Shown here in pieces: positions 1 through 15,800 of a stretch of DNA of 64,000 nt. The DNA is from Portunus trituberculatus. Lineage: Eukaryota > Arthropoda > Malacostraca > Decapoda > Portunidae. The stretch spans positions 14,782,402 through 14,846,401 of the forward strand of contig NC_059281.1 in assembly GCF_017591435.1 (NCBI RefSeq), written 5' to 3'. Both the position numbers and the translations under genes were made by a program. Position 1 is the stretch's first letter; each line of letters opens with the position of its first letter. Under the pieces are notes generated by a model. It had not been told where the DNA came from and did not search any database. It was given only the letters and a program-made list of their open reading frames with translations.

Positions 1-1426
1 GACTGAAACTTTAGTTTTATAACAGCCAACTCATCATTTACTGCTATTTTGATGCTCTTGCAATTCCATACATGAATGAACTAATTAAAAAGAAAACTAA
101 TTACTGTAAGGAGAATGCATAACCACTGACTTTGATATGTAAAAACAAGCAATTGAGACAATGAATGATTGTAATACATTTATAGAGTTACCCTCAACAT
201 AATGTAATCTGGGATAAGGTCAGTAATTCAAACTTGCCAAAAAGGTTTTTCTTACTATCCATAAATAATTTGCCATTAATCTTTATTTTTTTGCAGACTT
301 TGCAGAGCTTATGGTCTTATGGACAAGCATAGAAATTTTCCAAACTGACTGACATCCACACTTCCATGTGCAGTGAGGGAGTCTCTGAATACTCAAAGAA
401 CAAAATCAGTCATGGAAATCTGTACAATCAATATATTAACTATGGTATATATTTATGAAAAATGTAAAATGCACATTTCCTTTCTTTTTACAGTAAAGTT
501 GCAACCACACTTTTCTGTAATTCAGGCTGTGTAAATACAACTTGATTATTTTTAGCTGCAAAGCCCAAAACTAAGCTGTCACATTTCCCTGACTAATTAA
601 GCTGCTGCTCAAAATAAACTCTGTTGAGCTACCAGACATAAAACTCGAGAAATTTTAGGTTTTTTGTCACCAGGAATATAAAAATATTACATGAAATTCT
701 TTCACAAATCACAATTACATTCAAAGATGCACACAATTTTTCCAAAATATAGTTAAGTAGGACGGGCAAGAAAACTTCACACTAACACAAATCATTACTT
801 TCATACCTATAACTGATTCTGTTGTGGACATTTGGCTTAGAGCAATTGGATTCAACACTTATGCTCCTAAATAAGTCACAAAGAACAATAAATATCTTAC
901 CCTTAATCTAATGTGGCACAAGACTGCTCAGCATTATCTATTTCACCTAAACATTTCTTCTTTTTTTGGTAGGAAATTAAATCTGATAATTGAATTAAGT
1001 CAATAAGTTAATTCAACTGCTCTGAAGTCCTGTATTTTGTTTCTCCTTCCCCTCAATACTCTACCACAAGCCTACCTCTTTACTGACACTTGTTACAAGT
1101 GCTTCTAGCCCAATCATAAACAAAAGTTTTTCTCCACACACACATGAATCATAAATATAAAGAAACAAAAAATTTCTTTTACTCAAGATACATTTGTTCA
1201 TTCATTTTACATGCTTAAAGTTGTCTGACTCATTCAGATAATCTTTCAAGTCTACACAAGTTATAAAACTCAACCATTACCAGTGCTGTCTCTGCTTGAC
1301 ATACTGCACTGAATATTATGTAACACATAGATGGAAAACATATATGACTTCCCTGATCTATTTCCTTAGTTTATAAACTGTGTATGAAATAAATAATGCA
1401 TTGTAATTGTAACATGCTAATTTTAC

Positions 1427-1572
<146 letters not shown>

Positions 1573-2185
1573 AGCTGCACATATGCTCTCTCATCAAAAC
1601 TTATCAATATGCATTAACAATGTGGAAAAAATAAATTAACAAAATAAAAATACTTGATAATGGCAAATAATTCACAACATTCCAGTTTTTTCTTCCTCAC
1701 TAAGATTATCACATTCCCAGGTTTTAATCCTCTCATTACCTCCACTCACCACCACAGTTTGCACCTCCTCATCCCTACACCACACTTCCCACACCAGCTG
1801 CCTTCATGGTCTCCCCAGTCTTTGCACACATCACCATGAAATTGCACCATGATTTTCCTAACATTATGGTTGTTGAATGATGTTTGGCCCATCACATAAA
1901 ACTGCACACAACACATTATAGCAAAGATAAAATAAATAAATAAATAAATGTTACCTTACAAACAAATTTCAACAACCAAATCTTGAATGATAAAGCTTAA
2001 CATATTACAACCACAACTACATCTCATGGGAAACAATGTGCATGAACAGTTGTTTGTGTATGTGAAGGTAATTTTGTTAAGCCAATTAAAGTTGACCCTT
2101 TCAAGAACCCTCTCAATTCACTGAGACACCAGATGGGGGGAACAAAAGAGCCTCCACTACCCTGACATGATTGATCAGATGATTC

Positions 2186-2454
<269 letters not shown>

Positions 2455-4536
2455 CTTTTATGGCATTATGGCAGTGATAATACTGAACTTCACAAACAGC
2501 CAACAGCAGACATCACTTGTGTAGGCTTCACCAAGTTAGGGAAGGAGTCTTGCTATTCTCTTTGGTGGTTAAGACACTTACAGTAATGTCTGGCACCACA
2601 CTTTTTTGCATAAGTGCTACCATTATTCATGGAGGAGTTACAGTAACACCAATTGCATAAATAATGAATAACCTGCAACTAATACTCTACACAACTCCAT
2701 TATTGCTCCAATAGTATACAACATTGCATAAATTAAGTGTACTATCATTGGTTTTCAGCTGCTTTCAACAAAACAAAAGGATCATTATTCAAATTTCTTT
2801 ATCCAGTACCAGAAACAAAAGTTCATATAATACTATGTATATCAAATGTTCTGTGACCTGAGGCATTCAATATGTGAGACATGATCATGACCCTCATTGC
2901 TACCCCAACACTTCTCAAAGGCTGTTTCTTGCCTTCATCGCTTGGCATTAGCTCACCGAGCTGCACAGTTGTGTGCAAGTTCTTGGATATATAACTAGAT
3001 TAACTCCGACCAAATGTGCTCAAATAATCACCATGCTTAGTATGTTAGTAGGTACTGCATTACCTCTTCAATATAAATCACAGAATTTGTGTGTGCATAA
3101 AGTGGCCTATTGACTCTACTAACCAGCTTGCCAGATCACCATGGCAGTGACAGTTAATTGAGGTTCTACAGTATTACCTAATAACATGAATATTAAGTAC
3201 AACATAAATAACAGGCAGCTCTTTGACCATGAATGTCTGGGAATGACAGATTTCCAAGACAGAAGGACAAAAGCTACTCAAGGTTACACCAAGAGAGAGA
3301 GAGTAGATGTTTTAAGTACTTTACAAGAAGTCTCTGTTAGCTGCCCACTGTTAAGAAGTATTGCTAGAGACTGCTGATCCTATACCTGAGACCTACTGGG
3401 TGACACACAAAAGAAAGCAACACCATGATGCTAAGTATATGAAAACTATCACAGGAGTCTTGGCTGGGGACTCAAGGTCTGGGTGGTACAGAACAGCCTC
3501 AACTATGAACACCATCTGGAGGGACACTGGATGCATTGTGACTTTATACACAATAAGGGGGCAGATAGTACACCTGTAATTACTTAACACTATTTAAAGC
3601 AAACTAGCTTCAGGCAATGCACAACTTTTCACTAGAATCAAAGACATAAATATGCAATAAGATATAAGCTGCAGACACACAATAAAGAAGTATAAGTACA
3701 AAACCTCAATTCTCAGTAAGGAAAGTATCCAGGTTCCCAGCTCTAACACAAAACAAATCAGACACGTCATATGAACACTTGACGCATTCAACACCGGAAG
3801 TAATTAAGAAACATCTGCACATGATGAAAATGCATAAGAAAATTGCAGATGAACATACAAAAGCAACAGTCTGTGTGCATAATGGTCTGCATGGCTGGAG
3901 ACAATGTACACACAAAAAACTTTGCTACACAATAACATTGAGTGGCAACATGTTAGTGAAGGCAAACTATGAAGGATACGTGGAAGCTAACAATTTATGT
4001 ATTATGTGCCATAAGTAAGCAATAAGGGATTGTGAGAAGCAGGTCATATAGTGGATAAGAGGTGATGCATGATCTTCAAATCCATACAAGGAAAGAAAGC
4101 ACTTGTGTAATGCAGAAACAAGTGCCAACGGCAATGTGCAGGAGAGGAAAGATTTGTGAGTAGGATAACAATGTGGATCATTGGAAGCCAAGGGTACAAC
4201 TGACTGGGTAAGCATGCTTTGTCAAGCCAAAAAATATATATATTTTGTCAACCTCACATAAAACATTAATATATCTGTGTTGTGTTGGTGTATTCTGAGA
4301 TTATGAAAATAGAAAAGCCTAGTTGAAAGGGTAAAAAGAAGCATCAGTTCAGAATGTGATGAATTATCAAAAGTGGCGGAAGGCAGCAGAGGAAGCCAGA
4401 TGTTATAACATGGTACTTTTACAAAAGTACCAAGAAACACATCAGGCATAAAATTAATATATTGAATAATGTTATACAATGTGGGTTTGCTTTGTCAATA
4501 AATAGAATATTCATGTAGAAATTAAGTACAATTTCT

Positions 4537-4537
4537 G

Positions 4538-4620
<83 letters not shown>
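4537..4620. repeat. (TG)n microsatellite adjoining a LINE fragment
   Basis: Pure TG tract of about 84 bp directly abutting the LINE 3' fragment. A second short GT tract (4805-4831) lies inside that fragment. Confidence 0.97.
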
Positions 4621-4623
<3 letters not shown>

Positions 4624-4859
4624 TTACCTATTTGTGTAATACAGGGCCCGAGCTAAGCTCTCTGTGTCCTGTCTCCTTGTCCACTCCTGTCATATCTCTC
4701 TTTCATCTGATTGACACACACCGCGTCAACGACATCACTGCTCAGTTTATTCCACTTATCAATACTACGATGCAGGAAACTGTATTTTCTCACGTCATTT
4801 AGACGTGTGTGTGTGTGTGTGTGTGTGTGTGCACTATCTTGAACATTTAATCTTTTCAT
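4621..4859 (-). mobile_element. 3' end fragment of a non-LTR retrotransposon (LINE)
   Basis: The minus strand encodes a short frame containing RKYSFLHRSIDKWNKLSSDV and then VVDAVCVNQMKERYD. This is typical of the extreme C-terminus of arthropod LINE reverse transcriptases, where an RKYFF...WN.LP..VV...SVN.FK pattern precedes the stop. Only this tail is present. It is interrupted by a GT tract and flanked by a longer one, so it is a 5'-truncated dead copy. The clade is not determined. Confidence 0.6.
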
Positions 4860-6532
4860 TACTCAATGTTTAGGTAGCTCTAGCCTCTCCACCCTGTGAT
4901 GGTTCTTCTTATCATAAATATTACATGATAAAAATATCAAAATATAAATGTATTTAGCATTTTTAAGTTGCCACTTAAAATCTCACTTATTCAAAGGAAA
5001 TACTACACTGTTGCTGCAAAATCCCACATTCCTACAAGCAACACAACCACAGCACTTTGTAACACATCTTCAATCCTGACAACACATAATCTTCATGGCA
5101 CAACACTTGGAAGCAAAACTTAGCAGAAAAAGCAAAATTTGACAAACTTTTGCTTCATAGCATTATTATGACCCTTTAAGTAACTCCCACTGCTGCTGCT
5201 GCTGCTGCTGCTGCTGGTAACAGACAACCTTCAGTAGCTAGAGCCACTGAGCAGCATTGCTTAGTTTGCTCTCAACATGTATATAACATTATTGTACACA
5301 CACAGAAGTACATACCTTTTGCATTGTAATTAAAGCAAACAATATTTGTAAATACAAGTTAATATAACCTGTACAAAAGTCAGGCTAAATGAACTAAATA
5401 AGGAAATAACATCCTTGTGAGCCAAGTCTCAGCAGTGCCTGGTTATCCCTCCACAGGGCACTGCCTTCACCAAGCTGACACAAGCCAAATCTTTTCCAGA
5501 ATGAAGATGCTCATCACAAGGCATTTTCTTGGAAGAAGCTATAACAATTTTTACTACACTCCATCCATGGCTAATGAAAGAGTATGAAAGCAAAAACCAT
5601 AAACATAATCATTTGACATTTTTCTAAAATTCCAATGAATTGATTACAGTACACTATCAAAATTAAATGTTACATATATCTGAATATTATCATTGCATAG
5701 TAACATTATAACAAGGTGTGAAATTAATAGCAGTCATGTCTGAAAGTTTGTATAAAAAATAAATAAATAAAAAAAAATGCAGCAGACATGCTACGGTTAG
5801 ATTTAATTATGAACGATCACTGACAGCCAATGGCATAATACCTCATTTTGTGAGAGTGAATGGAATACTTTGAATTATTTAACTCCTAAATGTGTACTGT
5901 TATCCATGACTACCACCAAACATGTGAACAAGAATCAGGAGAAAGAAGATTCCTTATTAACGAATGTGTCTTCCCTGAGTCTTCCCAATAGGGCTGTTCC
6001 TCATGAACCAAAACAAGCTCTAACCTCTGCTTTGCTTGCCATCCACCTTCCCTTCCCTTTTGTTCTTTTCTCTATGTTGTCACACCCTCCACCTTCTATC
6101 TGCTTCCCATTAGGAAGTTTAGACAAGGTTTGATACAACCTACAGTAATGGCGTTTTTGTATTTTAAAGATTATTAAGGTTTCATATTTCCATGTGATAA
6201 ACTGGATGACAAAAAAAGCTTTTTGTAAACTCAGATCTGATTTTAAATTTCTTACCTATAGATAAGCAATAAAGTTGTGATAGCATGTTCTTATTATGCA
6301 TTCTAATGTAAGTTACAGAAAAGTCAACTTTTTAATTGGCCAAGGCTTATGTATGCAAAATGTGTCTACTTCCAGTTGTATCTATGGATGCAAAGCAAAA
6401 TTTTCACTGATATTTCTACAATATATAAATGGATATTGCCAACACATTGATACTTATATTTGTAAATAAGTTTCCCATTTCTTCATGTGTGGCGATATCA
6501 TTATAACAAGAGAAGACTATTGTCATTTGCCT

Positions 6533-6807
6533 TCATGAGATAAAAGTATTTGTTCCTTTTAGACTTGCCTTAAGGATGTTACCAAAGAGACAGCACGAGG
6601 AGGCAGTGGTGGTGGCTGGCGGTTGGCTTCGGGGGTGTGATGCCTGGGTGGTGGCCATTGCCGCAGTGGTGGTGGCAGTGGAGGAGGAGGAGGAGGAGGA
6701 GGAAGGGGGAAGATCTGAGGAGGTTTGGGACTGGGAGGAGGATGGTCCTTCAGTATTCTGGGAGTGAGGTTCATTGGTCACAGGTTCTCCCACTTTTGTG
6801 TGACTCC
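6533..6807 (-). CDS. TTLL5: Possible last exon of TTLL5
   Basis: A long pyrimidine-rich stretch ending in CACTAG (about 6808-6840) precedes an open frame beginning SHTKVGEPVTNEPHSQNTEG. It runs through poly-Ser and Ala/Thr-rich sequence to a stop at 6533. Its phase fits a weak GTGATT donor at 7619-7624 within the preceding exon. If that donor is unused, the protein instead ends at 7587. Confidence 0.45.
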
Positions 6808-9800
6808 CTAGTGACAAAACGGAAGAGAGAAACAATGAAAGGTCTGGTAACAAGATGACACCAAGCTTCCATGCACCAATACATGTATGTTTAAACATTC
6901 ATACATCAATTCACCAGGATGTGGCTGCATTACAAAAAAAAGTTTCCATAGAAAAGCTTTAGTGCAGAGTAAATGCCAAAAAGAAATGTGCTCAAAAATA
7001 AAAGAAATTTTATATATTCTATATTTAGAATAAAGAGAATTATCTAAAAAAAAAAAAAAAAAAAAAAAGAAAGAATGAACAGAAGTCCTCCAATTCTATT
7101 GTTCTCAATTTATAATTACATCAAAGTATTACACAATTTATTTACTTAGTTACATGCATATGACTTAAAAAGAGGGTTTATAGTTAACATAGATCTGAAT
7201 TAGAAGCTCAAATAACACATGAATGGTAAATATGTATAAGTAAATAAGTAATATAATTTGTGATCTTTTAAGCCAACTTAAGTTCTCTCTCTATACCGAT
7301 ACAAGTCAATATATTTGCTTTCCTTGCTTTCCTCACACACAACACAAGACAATTCCTGTGGTGGTGAGGCAAGTGGTGATCACACTTTTTAGTCTTTGGT
7401 TCCTGTTTTAATTTCATTGACAGATACTGATGTCCCTTTTTCAGAATGAAGGGGAGGTACTGTGCTCCTTGCTATTTTGACAGACTATTTCACCATTGGA
7501 TTATATTAATAAATTTTTTTGTGTTTCCACATCCATTACCTTCCCAGTACTAAAGGACTTCTGCGCATCCTCACAAGAAGCGGTGGCTAAGACATGATAA
7601 AATAGTGTATGAAAGAACAATCACCCGACAAATTGCTGCCTGACGAAGAACGACGCGTACCAGTGGAGGGGGAGCGGCGGGCGCGGCGGGGCGAGCCGTG
7701 GGGCGAGGCAGTGGGGGTCCTGGGACGGGAGCTGCAGGTGGAGGATGCGGTGGTGGAGGGATGAGAGGTGGCCGTCCCAGCCACAGAGTGTGAACTGCCT
7801 GGATAGATCCGGGAGCGGCGGTGGGACTCCAGGAACACGCCGGCTGAGTTATGCATGCGGGTCTGCAGTGCCAACACCTCCTCCAGGTCAGACTCTCTGT
7901 GGCAGCACCAGCGTAGGGACATGTCAGCAGGAATAGCACGGCAATACACGACAGCAGTGGGGTGGGGAATTTCTTAAATTCAGGGACTAAATTTCTATAA
8001 AAATCAGATATTAGAAATTTCATAACATAAAAGTACTATGCACTAAGACAATAAAATGTCTCCTGAACAATGAAAGAGCAAGGCATAAATGCAGCAAACA
8101 AGACCATAGCATGAGCACTTCATATGTACTCACCTGGCACTGCATGGCTCACAGCAATGGCTGATGACACCTATCTCACACTTAGGTCTTACCCAGCGTT
8201 GGACATGAAAGCACGATACAAGTCCATGGTGATATGGTCGTCCTTGCTCATCTGTTGCTGTTGCTGCTGCTGCTGTGGCTGCTGCTCTGTGGTGTGCTTC
8301 TCCAGCTCAGCAGAGTCAAGACTGGTGGACATCTTGCTGCCATCATCTATAAAATGGTCCCCACATGATACATGCAACATCTTTAAAATATCCATTAATA
8401 CAATCTTTGAAATAAACTTTGAATAACATCTCTGATTTTAAAATTATTCCTTTAAACTGGCTTTATAAACTGGTTCAATCAGCAAACTGGATCAGATACA
8501 GGGAAGGGGAGGGTGTATTATGATGTAGCAGACGTAAACTAGTTGTGCTGGATCCTGCTGCACAGACTGCCTAACATGCTGCACTACTGGTCAGCAGGCA
8601 GTATGGTGCAGCAAGGACCAGTCCTCTCTCTCTCTCTCTCTCCCTCTCCAAGAAGCCTTCAAGCTAGAACACGAGGGAATGCTTGTCATCGTCACTTTTA
8701 ATGTAGCTATGTAGATTTGTCTTAATCTTGACAAAGGGAATAACAGTTTGCTTTGTACATAAGTACATACATGTACAACACTAATAACGATGGAAATAAG
8801 CATACTTTCAAAGACCATGGAATGAAAAAATTGTATCTCATTTAGTCAAAAATTTTCTATTCTTGATTACACAACCTGACTTGCCTGTCCCACGACAAAC
8901 ATAGTAAGATATAATCCAATGTATTTACCTTCATTACAAATTTCTTCTGTTGTTTTGATGTAAAACTGAAAATTACTTCTGTGATGGTTTCCACACATGG
9001 CAGACCATTAAATCTAAGATGAAACATTTTCGAATACAGAATTCTTACCAGCAACAGATAGGGAATTGTCCCCATCAGATTTCAATCTTCGGATTCGAGG
9101 AGGTAGTGTGGCAATTTCTCCTCCAATGTCAGAAGCAGAGTTGAAGGAAGCTATTGAGACAGAAGATGGGGTTTTGGAAGGTGGTGGGAGGTTAATTGAT
9201 GTAGAGGAGCCAGTGACTGACACAGATGGTGGGCTGCTAATGGAATTGGAGGAGGCTGAAAAGGGAATGGAAGAAGAATTGTTAGTGGAAGTAAAGGAAC
9301 TGGAGTTTGAGAGTGAAAGAGGACTGCTGAAGGAAGACACAGAGAGAGACTGGTTTAGGGGTGAAGGGTTGCTGACAGACACAGAGGAGATACTGCTGAG
9401 CGACACATGAGATATATTATTGGCTGTACTGGCTGAGGACAAGGAGCTTAAGGCAGAGGCTGATTTATTTAAGAGAGACCCATTCCTCACAGATGCTGAA
9501 GAGCATCTGCTGAATGATACTGAGGACAAGTTACTGACTGAGGCAAGGGAGTAAGACTGTTTGACTGGAGTGCACAATTCTGGAGTCTCTACTGGATGGT
9601 GTGGTGCAATGACTGAACTAGAGGTGGTATTTAAGTGGGAGGCACCTGAATTATTGATAGAGGCTGAGGAACCACACACAGCTGCTGAGGCATGGTTAAT
9701 GAAGGAGGTTGAAGCACTCATGGAGCCCGACAGCAGGGATACTGACGACCCAGCAGGAGGGGAGTTAATGGATAGGGTGGAGGTGTATGGCGGGGAGGTA

Positions 9801-12800
9801 ACATAAGGTGTGGAGGGCTCAGAGGATGTAGTGGTTGTAGTTGGGCACTGGGAGGACAGGGAGGAGCAGGAAGCCGAGGCAGCTGGGTCCAGGTAAATGT
9901 GTGTTTCCCTGGTGTAGGCTTGGATGAAGTCTCCCAGCTGCTTAGAAATCACCACAGCTCGAGCTTCCGAAGGCAGCGTCTTGCTCGGGTTCTGTCCAAA
10001 AAAAGAGGATAAGGTGACCGCTATATGATGCTTGATATTGACAGATTGATAAGGAAGAATAGAACTCAAACAAAAGACATCACTTGCAGAATGTCATAAT
10101 CTCAATAAAAGAAGATAAAAATACAGGAAAATATATCTAGACATCTATTCCAATCAGTTACATCTTAGTACACACACAGCTGTACATGAGCCTTCAAACT
10201 CTGAACATCTCACCTGAACGTTCATGGGGCTGTGGAGTGTTCGTGAGGCAGAGCGGAGGAAGCGGTACACCAGGTCAGTCTGCTTCTCCTCATCACAGCC
10301 AATCATCAGCCGCCTCTGGATGTGTTGCAGGTAAACAGAAAATGCCATGCGTGCTTGATATTTGCTGCAAGATAAAAGAAGGGAGAAGGTCAGGCCAAGG
10401 ATTGTCGCAGCTCTTTACTTCAGTCAAGATACACTCCAGTCTGTTGTTTGCTACATGGTTTTAGGTAGAACTCTTTTTTTAATGTAAGAGGGGAAACCTA
10501 ACCAAGGGCAACAAAAACGACTAAAGAAAAAGATGCTAGTCTCTGAGCAGGTCTGAGAGAGTTCACATCACCTACCTTAAAGCCAAGCCATTTTCCAGAG
10601 CCCTTATGACGTTGGCCTTCACCTTCTTCAAGTCCCGACACTCATTGTTATCCTCCTTTTTGTTGGGGCCTGAGAGAGGAGGGGGCGAAAACACAATGAG
10701 TCACACATATTACTTAATAGTGTATTTTCATCATATAATTTCACTCTATCTCATTTACTTGGCTGACAGTACAGCCCTTAGCCAATCAAACCAGTCCTCT
10801 ACAGCCTTGTAAATCATCCCTTCCCATATTTAATCTTCCTTTCTATTACAAAAACATTTTCCCTTCAAAATGGGCCAAAGTTTCAAAACCACCATCAAAT
10901 CACTGGTCATTACTGAGGGTGAAAGATAGAAGAGCTACAATAAACTTACCGTAACCAAAGCACCGAAGATTACAACTCTAGATAATTAAGTGACCCTGAA
11001 AACCATGTTGAGTAAAAGACACATATGTTCCTATCATAACTAAAACATACATAACCTACCACCTACCAGGACTAAAGCTGCAAAGATATTGCATCCTAGA
11101 CTAGATGATACTAAGAATTATTTTGATATAACTGGCTAATCTACAAGCTGATCTGTAACTGTAAACCAATACCTAGAGGTGAGCAGCTAAGTCCTACAAC
11201 TAGATAAGACTGTTTTATGAGGTGTGTAGCAGCCTACCCAAGTTTTTCTTGTTCTTGAGGAAAATGAGACCCTTGGGTAAAGCGCGTTCATAGCAGGTGA
11301 GCCGCTCCAAGGAGGAAGCCAGACCACTGCTGGACACTCCAGACACACGGCCAGTTGCCACTCTGCCGAATCTGCAGCGTTTGTGTGGCACAGAAGTTAG
11401 GGTGACGGCACTGCTGGGTTAGTGCTAGTCAAGATTAATGGCTAAAAAATCCACTCCACATTTTAGCTAACTCTTTCAAGCTTTGTTTTACATGAATGAT
11501 CCCTCTTTGCTCTTTTATATAATGAAGGGAAATCCAAGACAGGCTGGAAAGAGTTGGTATTCTGAGAGATGAGTCAGAAGCTGGGGAAGGAGGGAAGGAA
11601 GGTTTTGACTGAGTTTGAAGGAAGTCCCAGAGGTGAGCTAAAAGTATGAGTCAAACAGCTAGGAAATGACAGACAAACTCAAAGGGAGATGTGAGACCAT
11701 GGAGAGAGTTACCATATTTGCTGGGATATAAGATGCATTTCAAGAACAGCATGAAAGTTTATTCTGTGTCTTAGGTGTTCATAAGTAATATTCAAGAAAG
11801 GACATCATTAACCCTTTCACTATTTGGTATATCTTTCCTTAATCAATAATCACTCTAAAACAACTTTACTTGTTCTGCAGCCACTTCTAATCTTTGAAGC
11901 TGCAAAACATATTCTTTCTAATCCTCTTTTCTTACATAGATTTATAAAGATTTCATCCATTACTTCCAGGGTTGCCAATTGTCTCTTATCACAGTGAAAG
12001 GGTTAAACAAGAGTGCATCTTATACAGTGACAAATATAGTAATTGTATACTCATTATGAATTGAAGGCCACAACAAGTTTCCAAGGTTTCATTCTAGACA
12101 CTAACAAAAGCCTCTACTTTTTCTTGTCCTTTCCTTTGATGTCACTAAGGCCCGTATTCTGAAACACACTGTTCTCTCAATGGGACCGTTTTATTATCTG
12201 ATGAAAGTGCAAAATTTTTGTTAGACCACCACTTAAGACATGAAAGCATCATTGAACATTCCAATAACTTCCACCTGAGACTGTTAAAAACCATCAAGAC
12301 AAAACAAAAGATATGTTTGAGAATACGGACAGCTATGGTGTATATAAATATAAGCCAGCATTAAGACAGTTGAAGGTCCTAAACACTTCTCTGTGAGGGA
12401 GCAAACTCACCACTGATGTGCCTCACCTGTTTGTTCGTGGCACATGTGGGTAGAGGTGGTAATGTAGGACTAAGTTGAGTGGACTCTCATACTCCTGCAG
12501 GCCGCCATACAGGCCCCACGAGTCTGGCGTGGGGTAGATGCGAGCCCAGCCACCCTTCCTCTCATACTCTTCCCGCACCTGTCTCACAATGCGTATCTCC
12601 TCAGTGGTGGGGATAATATTGGTACCCTTGGCAAACTGGTGCTTCTCGTAAGCATCCATGGAGTAGCGCTGTGGATCAAATCATTTATCTATATAGGAAA
12701 CAAAAAAGAAGCAGACACAAGGCATCTATACACATACACTCATTCCAACACAGCTTAGTTACAAACAAAACTTAACAGCATAAATGCCTAGTCAAGAGTT

Positions 12801-15800
12801 TCAATCAATGCCTTTAACATAAATCTTGAAAAAAAGATTTCTTACCAAATACGGCAACTTGCGGAACACCGACGGACGCGAGGATGTCTTGGCAGTGTAG
12901 GGGTTCACCACCTGCACACCCACTAGGGAAAAGAGGTCGGCAAGCATTGCTGACTTAATCTTTAAGTCTAAAGGCTGATCAATATTGAGGGAAGGAGAAA
13001 GGTTGACCTCTAGCACCCAAGGCTTTAGTTGGCTGTCAATCAAGATGTCAAACCCATACAACTCTGAAATATTAAGAAGAAATATAAGAGTTTCACTTTG
13101 GGTGCAGGATTATGCCTTGAACACAATTACTACAGGAAACTCAAATAAAAATAAATGTTGGACATAAATAAATGAAGAGAAAGGTGTCAGCAGTAAACCA
13201 GATAAAAAAGATAAATGGATACGATAAACACATCTTTGCAAGCTATGAATTTAACTCCTGCGACAGGTCAACACTCACCAAAACAGTTGCGTGGGTGAGG
13301 CACAAACATGTTGGTGGCGGTGTTCATCTGGTACGAGGCAGCAAGGAGAGACTTGATGATAACATCTTCAATGGATCTCATCAGGGAGCCCGTGTCAATG
13401 CCTTGGCTCTTCAGGTGTCGCAGAAAGGCACTCAAAGACCACTTATTCCCCTGGTCATCCACTTCTGGATCCTCATTTCTGAAGATACAAATACAACACA
13501 CATGAGTATAATAAGTTAGACTCCAAATTCAACCATGTAAATATTTCTCCACAAAAAAAATTCCTATCTAGAACTGTCACTTGTTCCTAAGTCTTCCCAT
13601 GCATACTTCTATCAATCTACCTAAATTCAATGTTTCTTCCCCGAATCTCCTTTTAATCTCTTTAGTACCAGGATGTGCTTTCATATTCATTCTCCTGACT
13701 ATTAGGTGATTTTATACAGCTACAGAAACATATTAATAGAATAATAAATACTGTGGCCATTAATCTTTTGACCTTCATAGACCCTTCCTAATGTCAATAA
13801 AATCATCTAATCATACACAATCAAGATAAAAATACATCTAAGTATTGAAGGAGTTAAATATGTCCTTAAATAATCTGTTCCTCTTACTTCCCACTTGTAC
13901 CTCTATCCCGTAACAAAGTGAACTTTACCACTCCAACACACACTCTCAGCAACAAACATTTACATAACACTTACTGAACATAATTAGAGTGGAACTTATT
14001 GACGGAGTAATTAGTGAGGTGGATGCAGGGATTCCACAGGTTCTTGCCATGCTGGTACTTGACAGTGGCAAGACGCACCAGCCCCTCCTCATACAGATAC
14101 ACCACCAGTGGATCCAGGGACGTCACACCAACATAGAGTCGCAGATCACACTTGTAGCCATCCACCAGCAGCGGAGACTCAATGTATCGGCACAAGAGTG
14201 AGGTCTCGTCTGCAGGCACCTGGTCCACCTAAGAGAGACAAGTGAAAGTAGTGAGGTGTTGTAATGTGTTGTGTTATATTGTAAAGTACTGTGCTATGTT
14301 GTAGTGTATTAGCCTGCCTTCCAAGCCTGTGTTTCTTGTGGTGGTGGTGATGTTGTAAAGTGCTGCCACCCTCACCTGGTTGATCAGGTATATCCCCTTG
14401 CCCTGGGAGGAAGCCACAGGCTTCACAATCCAGGTGCCACGCTCCCGCAGGTGTGTGTCGCAGAAGTCCCGGTACTCAGTGGGCAGGATGAAGCTTGTGG
14501 GGATGAAGTCAAACAGTTTCACACCAAACTGCCGCTGCATTCGCTTGATATTCATGTACAGCCGATCCTTCCGGGTGAGCTCCGATGATCTGGAAGTGCA
14601 AGGATGGTGTGAGTGTGATGGTGAAGTCTTGGGCAGCATTCTCTGATATTAAAATGTTGTCTTAATATACTTTCAACAGGTTTCAATGGATGTTACTAGG
14701 GATTTCAAGGTTGTTTTCATGATTCCAGTGATAATTTAACAAATAGTTTGTACCATCAATAGGAAACCCACCTCGGAAAGTGGTTGACCTTCTGCCAGTC
14801 CTGAAGCTGACGTATCTCATTGGGATTGAAGTGAGCATTGCCCCAATAAAGATTGAAGAAAGAACTGCTGCTCTCCACCTCACTGAAGCCATGAGCTTCC
14901 ATCAGCATCCGAATGAGCTTAGAGTCCGACTGCAAGCACAATATGAGGATACAGTTAAATCAAGTCAATATAAGCAAGCAAGCAAACATATTCATAGTAG
15001 TAATATAAAACAGTGTAAGGAAAACATCTGTTTCAAGGAATGGTATTTGGTGGTGAAGAAAATGAAGACACTCAACCTGAGAGAACTTGAATGTCATGGT
15101 GTATCTTTGGGCGGTGGAATTCTTGGGTGGTTCCTCCAGAGTACCACAGTTGAAGATGAGATACCCATTCCTTCTGCTGCTACCCACCCACATCACATCA
15201 CCATCCATAGTGAAGTGCTCCTCACTGCAGGCACCACACACAGGAAAGAATGAATTGCTAGTGACACATTCACTATATTTTCTATCACAATGGTAAGTCA
15301 TCATTATGTTCTCTACCAATTTTGTCTTCGATGTTAGATAAAATGACAATGCTAAAAGAAAAATGTGACATCAAGTTAGTAATAATCAATAGAATTTCTC
15401 AAGATGAGTTATAGGAAAACAATTTTACATGGCTGATTCAGAAATTCTCGAACTTACAACTTGTGTTTCCCATTAGAGGCATGTTTGTTGGTCCTATTTT
15501 CTCTCTTGAGTGATCTTCCTCTTTCCTTCTTATCTTGGTTCCTCAAGTCCCCTTTTCCTTTCTCCCTCACTTTTTCATTTTCCTTGTCTTCTCTCTCTGA
15601 AGGTTCACTGGTGGTGGTTTGGGTTCTACTTGGGCTTCGTGATGTGGCCCTCTTCACCCTCTCAGCCCAGTCCATGTGGAATGGGAACTTCTTTTCTTCT
15701 ATCTTGGTTGTGCTCTTCTCTTCCACAATATAAGTCTTTGAAGAATCACCTTTGCCATGAGAGAGGGTTGGTTGTGCCATCTTCTGGCGGCCCAGCAGCC

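Noticed and set aside
7571..8023. 150-codon Pro-rich minus frame overlapping the TTLL5 exon at 7896
   Set aside because: The other frame carries the conserved ESDLEEVLALQ segment in phase with the preceding exon; this one is its shadow.
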